From Wenyingzhuangia sp039768865 (GTDB taxonomy: Bacteria; Bacteroidota; Bacteroidia; Flavobacteriales; Flavobacteriaceae), in assembly GCF_039768865.1 (NCBI RefSeq), contig NZ_JBDMZQ010000016.1: a DNA stretch of 23,693 nt. One strand, given 5' to 3'. The translations under genes were made by a program, and so were the position numbers. Position 1 is the stretch's first letter. Each line of letters starts with the position of its first letter. Below, piece after piece: positions 16,803-23,693 of this stretch. A model generated the notes under the pieces. The model made no database searches and was not told the DNA's origin. It worked only from the letters and a program-made list of their open reading frames with translations.

Positions 16803-18692
16803 TTATAGTTTATAATTGATATTAATGTTAAAATTTGTACCTGGCATTGGCCTTAAAACACTGAAGGAATACAGTTCGTTAAACATATTCTTTATCGATA
16901 ATTCTACGTGTAATGATTTGGCTTGATCTTGAAAAAATAGGACACCCATTCCTAAATTAAAAACTGTAAATCCCTGTAGTATATTTGCAGTATGATTAAG
17001 ATTATCTTCTGTAGTAAATACTTTACTCTGACTCAAATTTTGGACATAAGCAGTTAAATTTCCATTTTGGTAATTGACTATACTATTAAACAAATGTCTG
17101 GGTACAAAGATCAAGTCTTTGTGCGTGTCTACATCTTTGGCCATAGTATAAGTGTAATTTGTAGTGGCTTCTATAAATTGATGGTTTGAAATAGAGTAGT
17201 AAAAATTTGAATAAAATTCTACTCCCGTATGTGTCGACTCCTCTAAATTAATTGGCTTCCAGCTTGTTGAGTTTATTTGTGGGGTCCAAATAATTTTGTC
17301 CATAACATCCATAAAAAAGATAGTTGTCTTGAGCGTAAGCCAATTGTTTTTATACTGATACCCCAAATCAACCTGATTTGATTTTTCTGGTATCAAATCA
17401 AGATTTCCTTGATTGTTTGGCCAATACAATTCATTTAGGGTTGGCACTCTATAATTACTCGAGATGTTAAGTAGTATTTCATGAGCATCCTTCAATGTAT
17501 AATTGGTTCCAACAACAAAAACTGGTGGAACATGAAAAGCAGAATTGAACTCTTTTTTCAACTCAATGTTATACTCCCATTGCTCCATAAAAAAAGATTG
17601 AAAACCAATTGCAAAAGCATACTGTTCCCTTGTTTTTGGAGAAATTTGATTCGTTTTACCTTCAATATTTTGGAAGTCCAAAAATGTATTTAAGGATGAG
17701 TTTTGATTGAAAAAATAGGTAAAATCATAGTTAAACAACCATCTTTTCGATTTACCAAAATCATAATCAAAGTTGTTTTTATCCACAAAATACCTGTACT
17801 CTTGAGTCAAATATGCAGTTTTAAGCACATGAGAAAACCTATTTTTCTGTACCTTCCAAACCCATAAATTTCGTTGATTAACATCTATGTATTTATCATT
17901 AGTTTCTGGTTGAGTTAAGTTTCCTGAAAACAATCTGTCTCCCTTGTAACCCGTTGTGTAAAAACTTAATGTATTTCCATCTGAAAACTGATAACCTAAA
18001 CTTAAACTCAATCCGTAGTTCTGATAGTTTCCATTGTTATTTGTTAAAAAATCACCCTTTTCATCTTTATATCGAGTATCAATTAACTCATAATCATTTG
18101 TAGATTTGTTTACGCTAGCGCCTAACTTTACCGCCCACTGCTTGGAACCAAAACTTGTTTTTAAGAAATTTGAGGTGGTATTGAAACTACCATAAGATCC
18201 AAACAAATGAAGGTTTTGATGTTTCTTGAAATATAAATTATCATTTGCGTGAATAGAACCTCCTATGGCTCCAGAACCATACTTTACAGAGCCTCCACCA
18301 CTTTTGACAACAATTTCATCAGCAGTACTCAAGGATAAACTGTTTAATCCTGTCTGTCCATTCCCAAAGGCATTGATATTGATCCCGTTCCACATAACAG
18401 CAGTATTTTCTGCTGAAGTTCCTCTAAAACGAGCTGAACTCGCTCCTCCGTTTCCGTAATCTCTAACCGAAACTGGAGTGTTAAAACGTATAATCTCTGT
18501 TAAATTTGTTGCATTTTTCACCATCTGTTCACTTGTCAACAGGGTGGTTTTCTGACCTACTACATTATTTCTAACATAAGAGTCAGCTACAAGGATAACC
18601 TTCTCTAAACGATTGATGGAATCATTTTGAGCAAAAACTACGGCACTACATAAGAGGCCACCAAAAAAAAGTGTTCTACATCTTTTCATCAT
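16803..18692 (-). CDS. btuB: TonB-dependent cobalamin receptor, BtuB-like
   Basis: This outer-membrane receptor imports cobalamin using TonB energy. The 629-residue protein has a signal peptide (MMKRCRTLFFGGLLCSAVVFAQ), a TonB-box-like stretch (EKVILVADS), and a plug domain (about 40-160) containing SARFRGTSAENTAVMWNGIN and KSGGGSVKYGSGAIGGSIH. A 22-strand-type barrel follows, ending in an aromatic-rich strand (NININYKL). It lacks the carboxypeptidase-like N-terminal domain of SusC-type receptors and is close to E. coli BtuB in size. The substrate call rests on the cobalamin riboswitch directly upstream and the BtuG-like gene downstream. Two adjacent ATGs (18692 and 18689) are possible starts, with AAAGGA 5 or 8 nt before them. 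An in-frame GTG at 18752 lies inside the riboswitch and is rejected. Confidence 0.9.
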   Translation of the reverse strand: MMKRCRTLFFGGLLCSAVVFAQNDSINRLEKVILVADSYVRNNVVGQKTTLLTSEQMVKNATNLTEIIRFNTPVSVRDYGNGGASSARFRGTSAENTAVMWNGININAFGNGQTGLNSLSLSTADEIVVKSGGGSVKYGSGAIGGSIHANDNLYFKKHQNLHLFGSYGSFNTTSNFLKTSFGSKQWAVKLGASVNKSTNDYELIDTRYKDEKGDFLTNNNGNYQNYGLSLSLGYQFSDGNTLSFYTTGYKGDRLFSGNLTQPETNDKYIDVNQRNLWVWKVQKNRFSHVLKTAYLTQEYRYFVDKNNFDYDFGKSKRWLFNYDFTYFFNQNSSLNTFLDFQNIEGKTNQISPKTREQYAFAIGFQSFFMEQWEYNIELKKEFNSAFHVPPVFVVGTNYTLKDAHEILLNISSNYRVPTLNELYWPNNQGNLDLIPEKSNQVDLGYQYKNNWLTLKTTIFFMDVMDKIIWTPQINSTSWKPINLEESTHTGVEFYSNFYYSISNHQFIEATTNYTYTMAKDVDTHKDLIFVPRHLFNSIVNYQNGNLTAYVQNLSQSKVFTTEDNLNHTANILQGFTVFNLGMGVLFFQDQAKSLHVELSIKNMFNELYSFSVLRPMPGTNFNININYKL

Positions 18693-18730
18693 AAATTTCC
18701 TTTGCTCCCGAAAGAATTTATATTTATGAT
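18688..18730 (-). promoter_or_regulatory. Candidate start-codon sequestering hairpin of btuB
   Basis: On the minus strand ATCATAAAT (18722-18730) and ATTTATGAT (18688-18696) are perfect 9-bp inverted arms. The inner sequence TTCTTT...AAAGGAA can extend the stem and would include the AAAGGA ribosome-site-like tract (18698-18703). The 3' arm contains the first ATG and the start of the second. The 5' arm begins 3 nt after the B12 box. This is a plausible translational expression platform for the riboswitch. Confidence 0.55.
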
Positions 18731-18731
18731 T

Positions 18732-18912
18732 GTGGCAGGTCTCCTGGCTCACGTCTTGCTACTACCTTCCCATTTTTAAAACAGTGGTTTTAGAGTGTAG
18801 CAAGCACTTTATTTCTAAAGCTAAGCTTACAGTTGCGGGGACAGCTCTTGATTTAAACAAGATTCCCTTTTAATTTTATTCTCCCATATTACTAGAGGGC
18901 ATAAAAACCAAA
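18732..18912 (-). ncRNA. Cobalamin riboswitch aptamer
   Basis: The minus strand shows the conserved cobalamin-aptamer elements in order. These are GCTGTCCCCGCAACTGTAAGC (18825-18845), an 8-bp stem CTTGCTAC/GTAGCAAG (18797-18804 and 18755-18762), CCACTG and GGGAAGG between them, and the B12 box AGCCAGGAGACCTGCC (18734-18749). The 5' boundary is estimated. It lies directly upstream of the btuB-like gene and would reduce expression when cobalamin is plentiful. No T-run terminator is seen between aptamer and start, so control is probably of translation. Confidence 0.95.
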
Positions 18913-18919
18913 ATCTAGG

Positions 18920-18951
18920 CAAAACTACGTTCTTTATTTTAATGAAACGAA
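18920..18951 (-). promoter_or_regulatory. Putative promoter of the riboswitch-btuBG transcript
   Basis: On the minus strand TTCG (18948-18951), a 20-nt spacer and TAGTTTTG (18920-18927) resemble the Bacteroidota promoter, with an exact TAnnTTTG element and one mismatch upstream. The inferred start falls near 18912, just before the first conserved aptamer segment, which fits the riboswitch length. Confidence 0.45.
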
Positions 18952-19120
18952 TATCATTGACATATATTTGGGGAATAATCTTTAATAATCAATAAAACTT
19001 GTTAATCTTTGTGAAAGCTTGTCTGTTGCTTATCTGTGAGGATTAGTTATTTATTTTAAATACTTCCTCTAGAAAAGTAAGCCATAGCCGCTGAATTGAT
19101 CAACATTAGACGATTTTATT
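18952..19120. other. Leader region of the btuF-like gene
   Basis: This AT-rich stretch lies between the divergent btuB promoter and the btuF-like ATG. I see no second B12 box and no CCGCAACTG element on the plus strand, and no exact TAnnTTTG. The promoter of the btuF-like gene should lie here but could not be placed. Confidence 0.4.
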
Positions 19121-20239
19121 ATGAAATTTTATATCATCACTCTGTTTACCCTTATAGCCTGTCAACCAAAAGCAACAGAGAGCAGCAACACCAATACGAT
19201 CAACAAATTAAAATACGCAAAAGGTTTTACTTATGAGAAATATGACAAATACATCAAAATTATTGTAAAAACCCCCTACAAAGGAGCGACCACCCCAAAT
19301 GAATACATCATCATTAAGGGGGACACTGTGATGAAACCCAATCATAAAAACCAAACCATTGTTAAAACTCCAATCAAAAAAATAATTGCTACCTCCACGA
19401 CTCAAATCCCTGTTTTTGAAGCACTAAAAAGCGAAACTCTGCTCGTAGGGTATCCTAACACTAAATTTGTATCTTCTCTAAAAACTAGAGCATTAATAGA
19501 CAATGGAGACATTATTGACCTTGGTCATGAGGAACATATGGATATAGAAACCATTTTAGACCTGCAACCAAATATTCTATTTGCTTTTGGAGTCAACAAA
19601 ATCAATAAGGATCTTGAAACATTGGAAAACTCAGGTATTTCTATTGTAACAGATTCTAGTTGGCTAGAGGAAACTCCATTGGGAAGAGCAGAATGGATTA
19701 AATTTTTCGCTTTGTTTTTAAATCAAGAGAAAGAAGCTGACCTCGTGTTTGATAAAATAGTGAGAAACTATAACGGTGCATTGAAAGAAATCAAGAAAGG
19801 TATCCAAAAACCAAGTATGCTGTACGGAAGTATTTATAATGATATTTGGTATGCACCCGCTGGTGATAGCTATGTAGCTCAAATGATGAGAGATGCAAGC
19901 ATCAACTATTACTGGCAAAACACACCGAGCAATGGAAGCTTAGCACTACCCTTTGAAAAAGTATTCCTCGAGGCAAAGGATGCCGAATTTTGGTTTGCTC
20001 CAGGTCATGTGCTTGACAAAAAATCACTAATAGATAGCAACAAACACTATGCTGCCTTTAAATCCTTTAAAACCAATCGCATTTTCACCTATTCAAATAC
20101 TACTGGTGCCCAAGGTGGTTTAATTTTTTTTGAACTTGGTGCTTTAAGACCTGACCTGGTGTTAAAAGATTTTATAAAAATTTGTCACCCCCAAATCTTG
20201 CCCAAATACCAAACTACCTTCTTTAAAAGATTAGAATAA
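19121..20239 (+). CDS. btuF: Substrate-binding lipoprotein of ABC importer, BtuF-like
   Basis: This periplasmic binding protein of the helical-backbone cluster (Peripla_BP_2) would deliver substrate to an inner-membrane BtuCD-type importer. The 372-residue protein has a lipoprotein signal (LIAC, Cys14). An N-terminal extension of about 65 residues (YAKGFTYEKYDKYIKIIVK) is followed by the family's first strand (KKIIATSTTQIPVFEALK, about 88-105), the block GHEEHMDIETILDLQPNILFAFG and a second lobe to the end. Cobalamin is inferred from the divergent riboswitch-btuB-btuG unit; the fold alone would also fit haem or siderophore transport. No permease or ATPase gene is adjacent. The gene has no visible riboswitch of its own. 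It converges on parC with a 9-nt stop overlap. Confidence 0.78.
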   Translation: MKFYIITLFTLIACQPKATESSNTNTINKLKYAKGFTYEKYDKYIKIIVKTPYKGATTPNEYIIIKGDTVMKPNHKNQTIVKTPIKKIIATSTTQIPVFEALKSETLLVGYPNTKFVSSLKTRALIDNGDIIDLGHEEHMDIETILDLQPNILFAFGVNKINKDLETLENSGISIVTDSSWLEETPLGRAEWIKFFALFLNQEKEADLVFDKIVRNYNGALKEIKKGIQKPSMLYGSIYNDIWYAPAGDSYVAQMMRDASINYYWQNTPSNGSLALPFEKVFLEAKDAEFWFAPGHVLDKKSLIDSNKHYAAFKSFKTNRIFTYSNTTGAQGGLIFFELGALRPDLVLKDFIKICHPQILPKYQTTFFKRLE

Positions 20240-22807
20240 AGTAGTTTGGTCGTTTTCACCATCCTCAACTGTATCTTCTAGCACCTCAACTTCTTCCACA
20301 GGAGTATGAGGTAAGGGCTCTAACCTATTAACCAATTTAACTTTGTTATCCGTCAATTGATTCCCTAGTGCTTTTATCCCTTTAACCGCGATAAAATCTT
20401 CCAAACTAAGCTGCATAGCATCTAGACTACGTTTGCTAAATATAATCTCTACTTTAGGTCTATAATCGGTTACGACGATTTGTAGTTTTGTTTTTGGGTG
20501 ATCACTAATAAACAATTCTTCTTTGTTTGGTTGATCTACAACAAAACGTTTTACATAATACCTTTCTTTTTCCCCTTCATAATAAATAGCAGAAATAGGC
20601 TTGTTTGGCACCCACTTTTCTAGCACAACCATATCATTATCGAAATGAGTTGTTAACGCTGGAGTAATGGTTTTTATTTTACCCGATTGGGTAGCAACCA
20701 ATAACTGATCTTCAGCTGTAAACTCTCCTAACAATTCTCCCCTACCTTCAACATTTAAACGTTGTACTGAGTCATCAAACCAAATCTTACGGGGCTTCAA
20801 GGTAGAAGTCCCAGCCGTCTTAAATTCTATTTTTTTAACGGAATACTTGGTGATTAAATTTCCTTTGGAAGATCTTCCTTTGATCATCAAGTCTGAAAAA
20901 TCAACATCCCATTTGACCTTTTTTAAACCTGCCAAAGGTTTTAACTCAACAGCAACTGTTTCTGCCTCTCCATTGGGATTGGCACTCAAATACCAAACCG
21001 TAGAGCCTTTGTTTCCTGCCGTTAAATTGTAAGCTCTGTCTCTTGTTACAGAAGTCACGTTAAAACGTTTCATGTAGCTGGGACCAGAACGTCCATCTCG
21101 ATACATCATGTTGTAAGTCGTTCGTTTGTCGCCCTTCTTAAAAATAGCAATATGTATTATATCTTTTCCGACAAATGTTTTCTGTGCTACTTTACTTACC
21201 ATCATCGTCCCATCTTTACGGAACACAATAACATCATCAATATCCGCACAGTCTGCGACAAACTCGTCTTTTTTAAGTGAAGTTCCTACAAAACCTTCGG
21301 CTCTATTTACATATAACTTTTCATTACGCATCACTACTTTTGTAGCTTCTATATCGTCAAAAGTTCTTATTTCTGTCAAACGTGGCTTGTCTTTCCCATA
21401 TTTTTCTTTGAGTCTCTTAAAATAATCAATAGCAAACTCAATTAAATTGTCTAAATGATTTCTCACCACTGCTATTTCGTCTTCTAAGCTCTCAATCAAT
21501 TGCTTTGCTTTGTCAATATCAAACTTAGAAATACGCTTAATTTTGATTTCGGTCAACCGAACAATATCTTCTTCTGTAACGTCACGTTTTAAATGAGTAA
21601 TATGAGGTTTTAACCCTTTATCAATAGCAGAAATCACTCCCTCCCAAGTTTTTTCTTCTTCGATATCACGATAAATTCTATTTTCAATAAAAATACGCTC
21701 TAAGGAAGCAAAATGCCATTTCTCTTGTAGTTCTCCTAACTGAATTTCTAATTCACTTTTCAATAAATTCAGCGTGTTGTTAGTTGAAATTTTTAGAATA
21801 TCTGAAACCCCAACAAATACAGGTTTGTGATCTTGAATAACACAACATAAGGGTGAAAGAGACATGCCACAATTGGTAAACGCATATAAAGCATCTATGG
21901 TTTTATCTGGTGAAATACCAGAGGATAAATGAATTAAAATCTCTACATTTCTAGCTGTGTTATCTTCAATTCGTTTTATTTTAATCTTTCCTTTATCATT
22001 GGCTTTCAATATCGAATCTATCAATGAAGTAGTTGTCGTCCCAAAAGGAATTTCATTGATAACCAAAGTCTTTTTATCTAATTGGGAGATTTTAGCACGA
22101 ACTCTAACCTTTCCTCCTCGTGCACCATCATTATAATTGGTCACATCAACCACACCACCAGTTAAAAAGTCTGGATAAATACTAAAACTTCTTCCCTTGA
22201 GTATTTTAATCGAAGTATCGATCAATTCATTAAAATTATGAGGTAATATTTTAGTAGACAGTCCAACCGCTATCCCCTCACCTCCTTGAGCGAGTAGCAT
22301 TGGAAATTTTACCGGTAAATGGATTGGTTCTTTCCTTCGACCATCATAAGAAGCTTGCCAATCTGTTGTTTTGGGATTGAACACTACTTCCAAAGCAAAC
22401 TTAGACAATCGTGCTTCAATATATCGAGCGGCAGCTGCGCGGTCACCCGTTAGGATATTACCCCAGTTCCCTTGCATATCGATTAACAATTCCTTTTGAC
22501 CTATTTGGACCATAGCATCAGAAATTGAGGCATCACCATGTGGATGATACTGCATACAGTGCCCCACCAGATTGGCTACTTTGTTGTAACGTCCATCATC
22601 TAGGTCTTTCATAGACTGCATGATACGTCTTTGCACAGGCTTGAAACCATCCGCAATGGCTGGTACAGCTCGCTCTAGGATTACATAAGAGGCATAATCT
22701 AAGAACCACTCCTTGTACATTCCTGTTACTTTGGTTATGGTCTCTTGACTTTCAGAATATTGATTGTCGAATTCGTTTTCTTCTTGATTGTTGATATCGT
22801 CTTGCAT
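20231..22807 (-). CDS. parC: DNA topoisomerase IV subunit A
   Basis: This 858-residue type IIA topoisomerase A subunit cuts and rejoins DNA, mainly to decatenate chromosomes. The N-terminal breakage-reunion domain shows the entry motif FKPVQRRIM, the quinolone-region block HPHGDASISDAMV (about 88-100) and the catalytic tyrosine Y129 (AARYIEARL). A coiled-coil tower region follows (about 430-490), then a shortened beta-propeller-like C-terminus (about 520-830) and an acidic tail. I see no GyrA box (QRRGGKG-type), which favours ParC over GyrA, as does the KEPIHLPVKFPMLLAQGGEGIAVG block typical of Bacteroidota ParC. Alanine stands where E. coli GyrA has Ser83. The parE partner is not in the window. 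It lies 65 bp downstream of the SLC13 gene and converges on btuF. Confidence 0.9.
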   Translation of the reverse strand: MQDDINNQEENEFDNQYSESQETITKVTGMYKEWFLDYASYVILERAVPAIADGFKPVQRRIMQSMKDLDDGRYNKVANLVGHCMQYHPHGDASISDAMVQIGQKELLIDMQGNWGNILTGDRAAAARYIEARLSKFALEVVFNPKTTDWQASYDGRRKEPIHLPVKFPMLLAQGGEGIAVGLSTKILPHNFNELIDTSIKILKGRSFSIYPDFLTGGVVDVTNYNDGARGGKVRVRAKISQLDKKTLVINEIPFGTTTTSLIDSILKANDKGKIKIKRIEDNTARNVEILIHLSSGISPDKTIDALYAFTNCGMSLSPLCCVIQDHKPVFVGVSDILKISTNNTLNLLKSELEIQLGELQEKWHFASLERIFIENRIYRDIEEEKTWEGVISAIDKGLKPHITHLKRDVTEEDIVRLTEIKIKRISKFDIDKAKQLIESLEDEIAVVRNHLDNLIEFAIDYFKRLKEKYGKDKPRLTEIRTFDDIEATKVVMRNEKLYVNRAEGFVGTSLKKDEFVADCADIDDVIVFRKDGTMMVSKVAQKTFVGKDIIHIAIFKKGDKRTTYNMMYRDGRSGPSYMKRFNVTSVTRDRAYNLTAGNKGSTVWYLSANPNGEAETVAVELKPLAGLKKVKWDVDFSDLMIKGRSSKGNLITKYSVKKIEFKTAGTSTLKPRKIWFDDSVQRLNVEGRGELLGEFTAEDQLLVATQSGKIKTITPALTTHFDNDMVVLEKWVPNKPISAIYYEGEKERYYVKRFVVDQPNKEELFISDHPKTKLQIVVTDYRPKVEIIFSKRSLDAMQLSLEDFIAVKGIKALGNQLTDNKVKLVNRLEPLPHTPVEEVEVLEDTVEDGENDQTTLF

Positions 22808-22872
22808 AGGATTGCAATAATTATGATTTGAGGTGTACCTTTTTTACTAATTCTTTTTGATTTAATTGGAAA

Positions 22873-23693
22873 TTATTGTGCCCAATCTGGAAATGTATGA
22901 AAATCTATCTGAAAAACATAAGGAATCCAAAAATAGACAACCAGTACGATGACCATAACGGCCAATAAATTTAACAAAAAACCTATTTTAATCATCTCTA
23001 ACATCTTTATTTTACCTGTACCAAACACCAAAGCATTTGGAGCTGTAGCCACAGGAAACATAAAAGCCATAGAAGAGGCTAAAGTTACAGATAGCATGAG
23101 GATGATGGGATGACATCTTAATGTTTTTGCAACACCTGAAATGACAGGAAGCATGATTTCTGTGGTAGCGGTATTGGAGGTGATTTCTGTAAGAAAAACG
23201 ATAAAACCAACTAACATCCCTAAAATACCAACATCAGATCGTGAGGTAAAAAAGAACATCAACTGCTCTCCTAGATAAACGGATAAACCTGAAACCACAA
23301 AAGCCTTTGCTATCGCAAAACCACCACCCAAAAGAAAAACCACATCCCATGGTATTTTTTTTGTAATTTCCCATGTTACCAACGGTTTTTGTTTATCTGA
23401 GCTAGGGATTAAAAACAATAACAAAACAACAAAAACAGCAACGGTCCCGTCATTTACAAAATGAGGAAAGGGAAACAACTGACTCCAACCTGGTAAATAA
23501 AAATCACCTAAAACCAATTCTCTTCGAAACAACCATAAAAAAATAAGGAGTAAAAAAACGTAGAATACCCTTTTCTGTTCAGTTGTGGTATGCCCTAAGA
23601 GATTATATTCTTTTTTAAAATAACTTCCCTCAAGCTTTAGCTTCGATTTACCTTTTGGAACACTTGTAAAATATAAAAGAAACAAGACAATCA
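22873..23693 (-). CDS. SLC13/DASS-family carboxylate transporter (5' truncated by window)
   Basis: Only the C-terminal 273 or so residues are inside the window; the frame stays open past the right edge, so the true start is upstream on the minus strand. Visible are about eight membrane segments, the second SNT motif (TEITSNTATTEIMLPV) and the conserved PVATAPNALVFGTGKI block. These form the sodium and substrate site in the divalent-anion/sodium symporter family (VcINDY, SLC13). Such proteins import dicarboxylates, citrate or sulfate. The substrate cannot be told from this part. The gene is 65 bp upstream of parC on the same strand. With the missing half it should be about 450-500 residues. 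Confidence 0.88.
   Translation of the reverse strand, partial: IVLFLLYFTSVPKGKSKLKLEGSYFKKEYNLLGHTTTEQKRVFYVFLLLIFLWLFRRELVLGDFYLPGWSQLFPFPHFVNDGTVAVFVVLLLFLIPSSDKQKPLVTWEITKKIPWDVVFLLGGGFAIAKAFVVSGLSVYLGEQLMFFFTSRSDVGILGMLVGFIVFLTEITSNTATTEIMLPVISGVAKTLRCHPIILMLSVTLASSMAFMFPVATAPNALVFGTGKIKMLEMIKIGFLLNLLAVMVIVLVVYFWIPYVFQIDFHTFPDWAQ

Noticed and set aside
18690..18752. In-frame GTG start extending the btuB-like protein by 20 residues
   Set aside because: The extension lies in the riboswitch B12 box and its hairpin and would precede the signal peptide. The ATG pair at 18692/18689 fits far better.
18952..19120. Second cobalamin riboswitch before the btuF-like gene
   Set aside because: There is no B12 box or CCGCAACTG element on the plus strand in this leader.
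21126..21425. Open frame on the plus strand opposite parC
   Set aside because: It is antisense to conserved ParC sequence, with no family features of its own.
20231..22807. DNA gyrase subunit A
   Set aside because: No GyrA box is seen, the C-terminus is shortened, and the block pattern is that of topoisomerase IV in this phylum.

Overview
The window is a low-GC (roughly one third GC), densely packed stretch of chromosome from a member of the Bacteroidota, most likely the Flavobacteriaceae. The evidence is a RemB-type gliding protein, a BtuB/BtuG-style surface cobalamin system, a menaquinone pathway, a Bacteroidota-type LptD, promoters of the TAnnTTTG class, and starts that mostly lack Shine-Dalgarno sequences. 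It reads as core genome. I see no insertion sequence, prophage, CRISPR array or resistance island.

Layout. Bases 1-467 hold no convincing gene: one weak 58-codon frame, an inverted repeat and the terminator of the initiator tRNA. tRNA-fMet (minus) follows, with its own promoter, then era (plus). From about 11.5 kb down to 1.7 kb, nine genes run on the minus strand with short gaps or overlaps. In transcription order they are: a periplasmic amidase with two SPOR repeats, an MCE/MlaD-like protein, a membrane Fe-S protein with candidate haem ligands, a CCG-domain Fe-S partner, menA, menC, a CPBP membrane protease, a WbpD-like sugar N-acetyltransferase and remB. Divergent from the amidase, across only 37 bp, lies lptD (plus). 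It converges with cdaA (minus), which is divergent from a small membrane-anchored protein of unknown function.

From 15.7 to 20.2 kb is a cobalamin-uptake locus. A cobalamin riboswitch precedes a TonB-dependent receptor (btuB-like) and a surface-type beta-propeller lipoprotein (btuG-like). A periplasmic-binding lipoprotein (btuF-like) is divergent from them. The inner-membrane BtuCD permease and ATPase are not in the window. Downstream of the B12 box a 9-bp perfect inverted repeat covers the btuB start codons, which suggests translational control.

The last part is the topoisomerase IV A subunit (parC-like, minus) and the 3' part of an SLC13/DASS carboxylate transporter cut by the window edge.

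The points most worth a second look are the riboswitch expression platform, the apparent Cys-to-Ser loss of the N-terminal CCG cluster in the Fe-S protein, the operon joining cell-wall, lipid-transport, redox and menaquinone genes, and the start-codon inverted repeat between lptD and the amidase.
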